From positions 426 to 8,078 of the forward strand of contig DPWB01000173.1 in assembly GCA_003527885.1 (NCBI GenBank): a stretch of DNA of 7,653 bases. The letters are read 5' to 3'. Made by a program: the position numbers and the translations under genes. Shown here one piece after another: positions 5,044-7,653 of this stretch. Source of the DNA: Candidatus Competibacteraceae bacterium (GTDB lineage Bacteria; Pseudomonadota; Gammaproteobacteria; Competibacterales; Competibacteraceae). Numbering within the stretch: the first letter of the stretch is position 1; each line of letters begins with the position of its first letter. The notes beneath the pieces are model-generated. The model had not been told where the DNA came from. It saw only the letters and a list, made by a program, of their open reading frames with translations, and did not search any database.

Positions 5044-7193
5044 GGGGTCTGTCCTTTGGTCGCATGGGTTGACCGCTGCGTCGTATGACCGGGGCGGTTG
5101 TTGAAACGGAGAAAGCCGTCTGGTGCCCGCGCGGGGTGTTCCTCCACTAAGGCTTGGCGGGCGTGAGCCTGAATGGCGGTCAGGGCGATGGTGAATACGA
5201 TGTCGTCCACCAGCGCGCCACGAGAAAGGTCGTTCACCGGCTTGTTCAGGCCTTGCAGCATCGGGCCGAGCGAAATCACGTTGGCGCTGCGTTGTACCGC
5301 CTTGTAGGTAGTGTTGCCGGTGTTGAGGTCGGGAAACACGAACACCGTGGCCTGGCCGGCGATCTTGGAGCCCGGCGCTTTTTGCTGGCCGACTTCGAGC
5401 ACGGAGGCGGCGTCGTACTGCAGCGGGCCGTCGATGAGCAGATCGGGCGCTTTGGCCTTGGCCAGTTCGGTCGCTTGGCGTACCTTCTCGACACTGGCCC
5501 CGGACCCCGAGCTGCCGGTGGAATAACTGATCATGGCCACGCGGGGTTCGATGCCGAATGCCGCCGCGCTGGCGGCGCTTTGGACGGCGATCTCGGCCAA
5601 TTCGGTGGGGCTGGGATCGGGGTTGATGGCGCAATCGCCGTAGACCAGCACCTGATCGGGCATCAACATGAAAAACACCGAGGACACGACCGATGACCCC
5701 GGTTCGGTCTTGATGAGTTGCAAGGCGGGCCGTACCGTGTTGGCGGTGGTGTGGACCGCCCCGGAGACCAGCCCATCCACCGCATCCAGCGCCAGCATCA
5801 TGGTGCCGAGCACGACCGTATCCTGGAGTTGGTCGCGCGCTTGGGCAGGGGTGAGACCCTTGCTCCGGCGTAGCTCGACCAAAGGTTCCACATACTGTTC
5901 GCGCACCGTGTCGGGCTCGACGATTTCCAAGCCGGGCGGCAGCGTGACGCCCTGGGCGGCGGCGGCGGCTTGAACGGCGGCCCGCTTGCCGAGCAGCACG
6001 CAACGGGCGATCCCCTTTTCCGTGCAAATGACGGCGGCCCGGAGGGTGCGCGGTTCGTCGCCTTCCGGCAGCACGATGCGCTGGTTGGCGGCGCGCGCTT
6101 TCTGGATCAGCCGGTAGCGGAAAGCGGGTGGCGACATCTGGGTGGAGGCGGGCATCCTGACATGATCGTTGAGCGCGCTGGCCCAAAGCTGGTCCGCCAC
6201 GCTATCCAACACCGCGTTCATCCGCGCGGCGTCGTCGGCGGGAACCGCGCCCGGAATACTCTGGATGCCGGTGGTGGTCAGGAAACTGTCGGTGGACACG
6301 CTGAGAATGGGCAGGCCGCTCTCGAAAGCCTTCGAGGCCAGCTTGCGCACCCGCGAATCGATTTCCGAACCGTGCGTCAGCATCAGGCCGGCCAGTTGCA
6401 CGCCGTTGCTGGCCGCCAGCGCGGTGGCGAGCATCACGTCATCGCGGTCGCCCGCCACCATGATCAGGGCGCCGGGGGTGAGACGATGGATCATCTCGGC
6501 GGCGGAGCGGGCGGTGATGACGGTTTCCAGCACCCGGCGGGTGGCGATTTCGCCTTCGACCAGCACGCGGGCGTTCAGGTGGCGCGCCACATCCAGCGTG
6601 CGCGGCGCCAGCAGCGCCGGATTGTAAGGCACCACCCCCCACAGCGTGATGTCATCCAGCGCCTCGCGGGCGGATTCGATATCGAACGAGGGTGGGGCCT
6701 TGTTGATGATGGCGCCGGCAATGTGGCAACCGACCTTGCTCATCCGCGACGCCATGTGTTTGATCTCCTCCAGCGCGTTGCCATGCTTGGCGCTGGCGAC
6801 CAGAACGATTTCGGCTTTCAGGCTGCGGGCGATCTCGGCGTTCAGGCGCGGGGTGAAAGGGTACAGGGCGTCGGTATGCATCCCTTCGGCCACCAGTACC
6901 TGGCCGTCGCCGACCGCGTTGAGACACAAGCTGACGACCTCCTCCAGCAGTTCCGGCTCCCGGCCGGCCGTCAGCCGGTCGTCGGCCTGAGCGATGGGGA
7001 TCGGATTGGGCGCTTCAATGTGGCAAATCGCGCGGGCGAAGTGGGTCGAACGCTCGCTGGGGGTATCGTCCTGCGCCACCGGCTTGACGAAGCCGACCCG
7101 GAAACCTTGATGCTGGAGAGCGCGGACCAAGCCGAGCGCGACCGAGGTCAAGCCAACGTTCTGGCGAGTGGGAATGAGATAGAAAATCTGCAT
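5040..7193 (-). CDS. pta: Phosphate acetyltransferase, long E. coli type
   Basis: A 717-residue enzyme that interconverts acetyl-CoA plus phosphate with acetyl phosphate plus CoA in the cytoplasm, the first step of the Pta-AckA acetate pathway. Three domains are visible: an N-terminal P-loop/BioD-like domain (1 to about 215, beginning IFYLIPTRQNVGLTSVALGL as in E. coli Pta), a DRTGG domain (about 215-330) and the PTA/PTB catalytic domain (about 355-682). In the last are VLPEGDEPRTLRAA, SGAVHTTANTVRPALQLI, VYGDCAINPDPS, ISYSTGSSGSGASVEKV and the ending DDIVFTIALTAIQA. The protein then continues for about 35 residues not seen in E. coli Pta. The ATG at 7193 matches the family start although the Shine-Dalgarno is weak. 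Its stop overlaps the GH3 start (ATGA). No acetate kinase gene is in the window. Confidence 0.96.
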   Translation of the reverse strand: MQIFYLIPTRQNVGLTSVALGLVRALQHQGFRVGFVKPVAQDDTPSERSTHFARAICHIEAPNPIPIAQADDRLTAGREPELLEEVVSLCLNAVGDGQVLVAEGMHTDALYPFTPRLNAEIARSLKAEIVLVASAKHGNALEEIKHMASRMSKVGCHIAGAIINKAPPSFDIESAREALDDITLWGVVPYNPALLAPRTLDVARHLNARVLVEGEIATRRVLETVITARSAAEMIHRLTPGALIMVAGDRDDVMLATALAASNGVQLAGLMLTHGSEIDSRVRKLASKAFESGLPILSVSTDSFLTTTGIQSIPGAVPADDAARMNAVLDSVADQLWASALNDHVRMPASTQMSPPAFRYRLIQKARAANQRIVLPEGDEPRTLRAAVICTEKGIARCVLLGKRAAVQAAAAAQGVTLPPGLEIVEPDTVREQYVEPLVELRRSKGLTPAQARDQLQDTVVLGTMMLALDAVDGLVSGAVHTTANTVRPALQLIKTEPGSSVVSSVFFMLMPDQVLVYGDCAINPDPSPTELAEIAVQSAASAAAFGIEPRVAMISYSTGSSGSGASVEKVRQATELAKAKAPDLLIDGPLQYDAASVLEVGQQKAPGSKIAGQATVFVFPDLNTGNTTYKAVQRSANVISLGPMLQGLNKPVNDLSRGALVDDIVFTIALTAIQAHARQALVEEHPARAPDGFLRFNNRPGHTTQRSTHATKGQTP

Positions 7194-7241
7194 GGTCGTA
7201 ACCGGGAGCCTGAAAAATGAAACTGTAAAAACCGGCGGCGC
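7194..7241 (-). other. Short gap between the EbgC-like gene and pta
   Basis: Forty-eight bases, AT-richer than the genes, containing two T-runs on the minus strand. I see no stable hairpin and no paired promoter hexamers, so read-through from the upstream gene into pta is likely. The Shine-Dalgarno before pta is weak (only CAGG-like). Confidence 0.5.
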
Positions 7242-7653
7242 TCAGACCGCGATTTTGAACACGATCTTGCGCACCAAGCCGGATCGGTCGGCTTGCAGGC
7301 CCGGCATGTGGGCATCTTCCGGCCACAGCAGCATGAAACAGCCTTCGGTCAGGGTCAGGAAATCGCCATCCCCGTGCAGCACCGAGAGGTCGCGGCTTTC
7401 ATCGTGCGAGTCCAGCGTCATGCGGTGCAGCGGGGCGTAGCCGATCCGCTCGGTTCCCGCCACGATGAACTGCAAGTCGATATAGCGCCGGTGCGCTTCC
7501 CAAAACCCCTCGCTTTGGGGTTTGGTGTCATAGCCTTGCACCAGCGCGAACAAGCTATCGCCCGCCAGGTCATGGCGACCGTTGGCCAGGGCATCAAGGT
7601 TCTGGCTGCGCAGGAAATCAAGCGCCTGCTTGAACAGCGGCCCCAGCGCGGCA
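7242..7653 (-). CDS. YhcH/YjgK/YiaL (EbgC-like, DUF386) family protein, 5' end missing
   Basis: The last 136 codons of a protein of about 150 residues; the start lies beyond the right edge. The family is a small cupin-like beta-barrel with a metal site, found with sugar genes (sialic acid, gulonate and evolved beta-galactosidase operons, the last as EbgC). Visible hallmarks: the N-terminal helix FKQALDFLRSQNLDALANGR, DSLFALVQGYDTKP, the AHRRYIDLQFIVAGTERIGY stretch that carries a conserved His and the YxDLQ signature, a Glu-rich middle loop, and LLWPEDAHMPGL with the second conserved His. The C-terminal VRKIVFKIAV is the usual closing strand. Within the window the frame is open from the edge; a TTG at 7553 would be a false internal start because homology continues upstream of it. 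It is the first visible gene of the cluster with pta and the GH3 gene. The precise substrate is unknown. Confidence 0.9.
   Translation of the reverse strand, partial: AALGPLFKQALDFLRSQNLDALANGRHDLAGDSLFALVQGYDTKPQSEGFWEAHRRYIDLQFIVAGTERIGYAPLHRMTLDSHDESRDLSVLHGDGDFLTLTEGCFMLLWPEDAHMPGLQADRSGLVRKIVFKIAV

Noticed and set aside
5044..6186. A 381-codon upstream extension of the GH3 reading frame, giving a 1172-residue protein
   Set aside because: It overlaps pta in another frame, reads as Arg/Pro/His-rich nonsense, and the true GH3 start is marked by a ribosome binding site and signal peptide at 5043.
5970..7220. 416-codon open frame on the plus strand
   Set aside because: Antisense to pta, with low-complexity Gly/Arg/His/Gln composition typical of shadows of GC-rich genes.
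7551..7553. TTG at 7553 as the start of the EbgC-like protein
   Set aside because: The family's N-terminal helix is encoded in the same frame upstream to the window edge, so the gene is truncated by the window, not started here.

Overview
The window looks like ordinary chromosome from a GC-rich Gram-negative proteobacterium. The long, E. coli-type phosphate acetyltransferase with an N-terminal P-loop-like domain, the proteobacterial-type propionyl-CoA carboxylase beta chain and the small VacB/RNase II-type exoribonuclease together suggest a gammaproteobacterium. The genus cannot be fixed from sequence alone. I see no transposase, phage gene, CRISPR array, tRNA or rRNA.

Layout. Positions 1-398 (minus strand) hold the first 132 codons of pccB, which runs out of the window on the left. 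Positions 399-807 are a non-coding, divergent intergenic region containing a Shine-Dalgarno site for pccB, candidate promoter elements and two small inverted repeats. Positions 808-2628 (plus) encode an RNB-domain 3'-5' exoribonuclease with all four catalytic aspartates. A perfect 9-bp hairpin at 2634-2659 fills the 39-bp gap to the convergent operon.

The rest of the window is a minus-strand, three-gene cluster read from right to left: a YhcH/YjgK/YiaL (EbgC-like, DUF386) protein cut off by the right edge, then pta, then a secreted family 3 glycoside hydrolase. The first two genes are 48 bp apart. pta and the hydrolase overlap by four bases (ATGA), which implies translational coupling.

Possible shared role (inference). 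The GH3 enzyme carries a Sec-type signal peptide and would release sugars outside the cytoplasm. The EbgC-like protein belongs to a family of sugar-associated cupin-like proteins that includes the small subunit of evolved beta-galactosidase. Pta interconverts acetyl-CoA and acetyl phosphate at the overflow end of glycolysis. The cluster could therefore link sugar release to acetate metabolism, although the co-transcription may be incidental. pccB serves propionyl-CoA/methylmalonyl-CoA metabolism and the exoribonuclease serves RNA turnover; neither has an evident link to the sugar cluster.

No clearly new biological system is visible. The points most worth a second look are the pta/GH3 coupled junction with its eight-A tract and the extra C-terminal tail on Pta, the EF-hand-like loop in the GH3 enzyme, and the unresolved start and possible membrane segment of the exoribonuclease.
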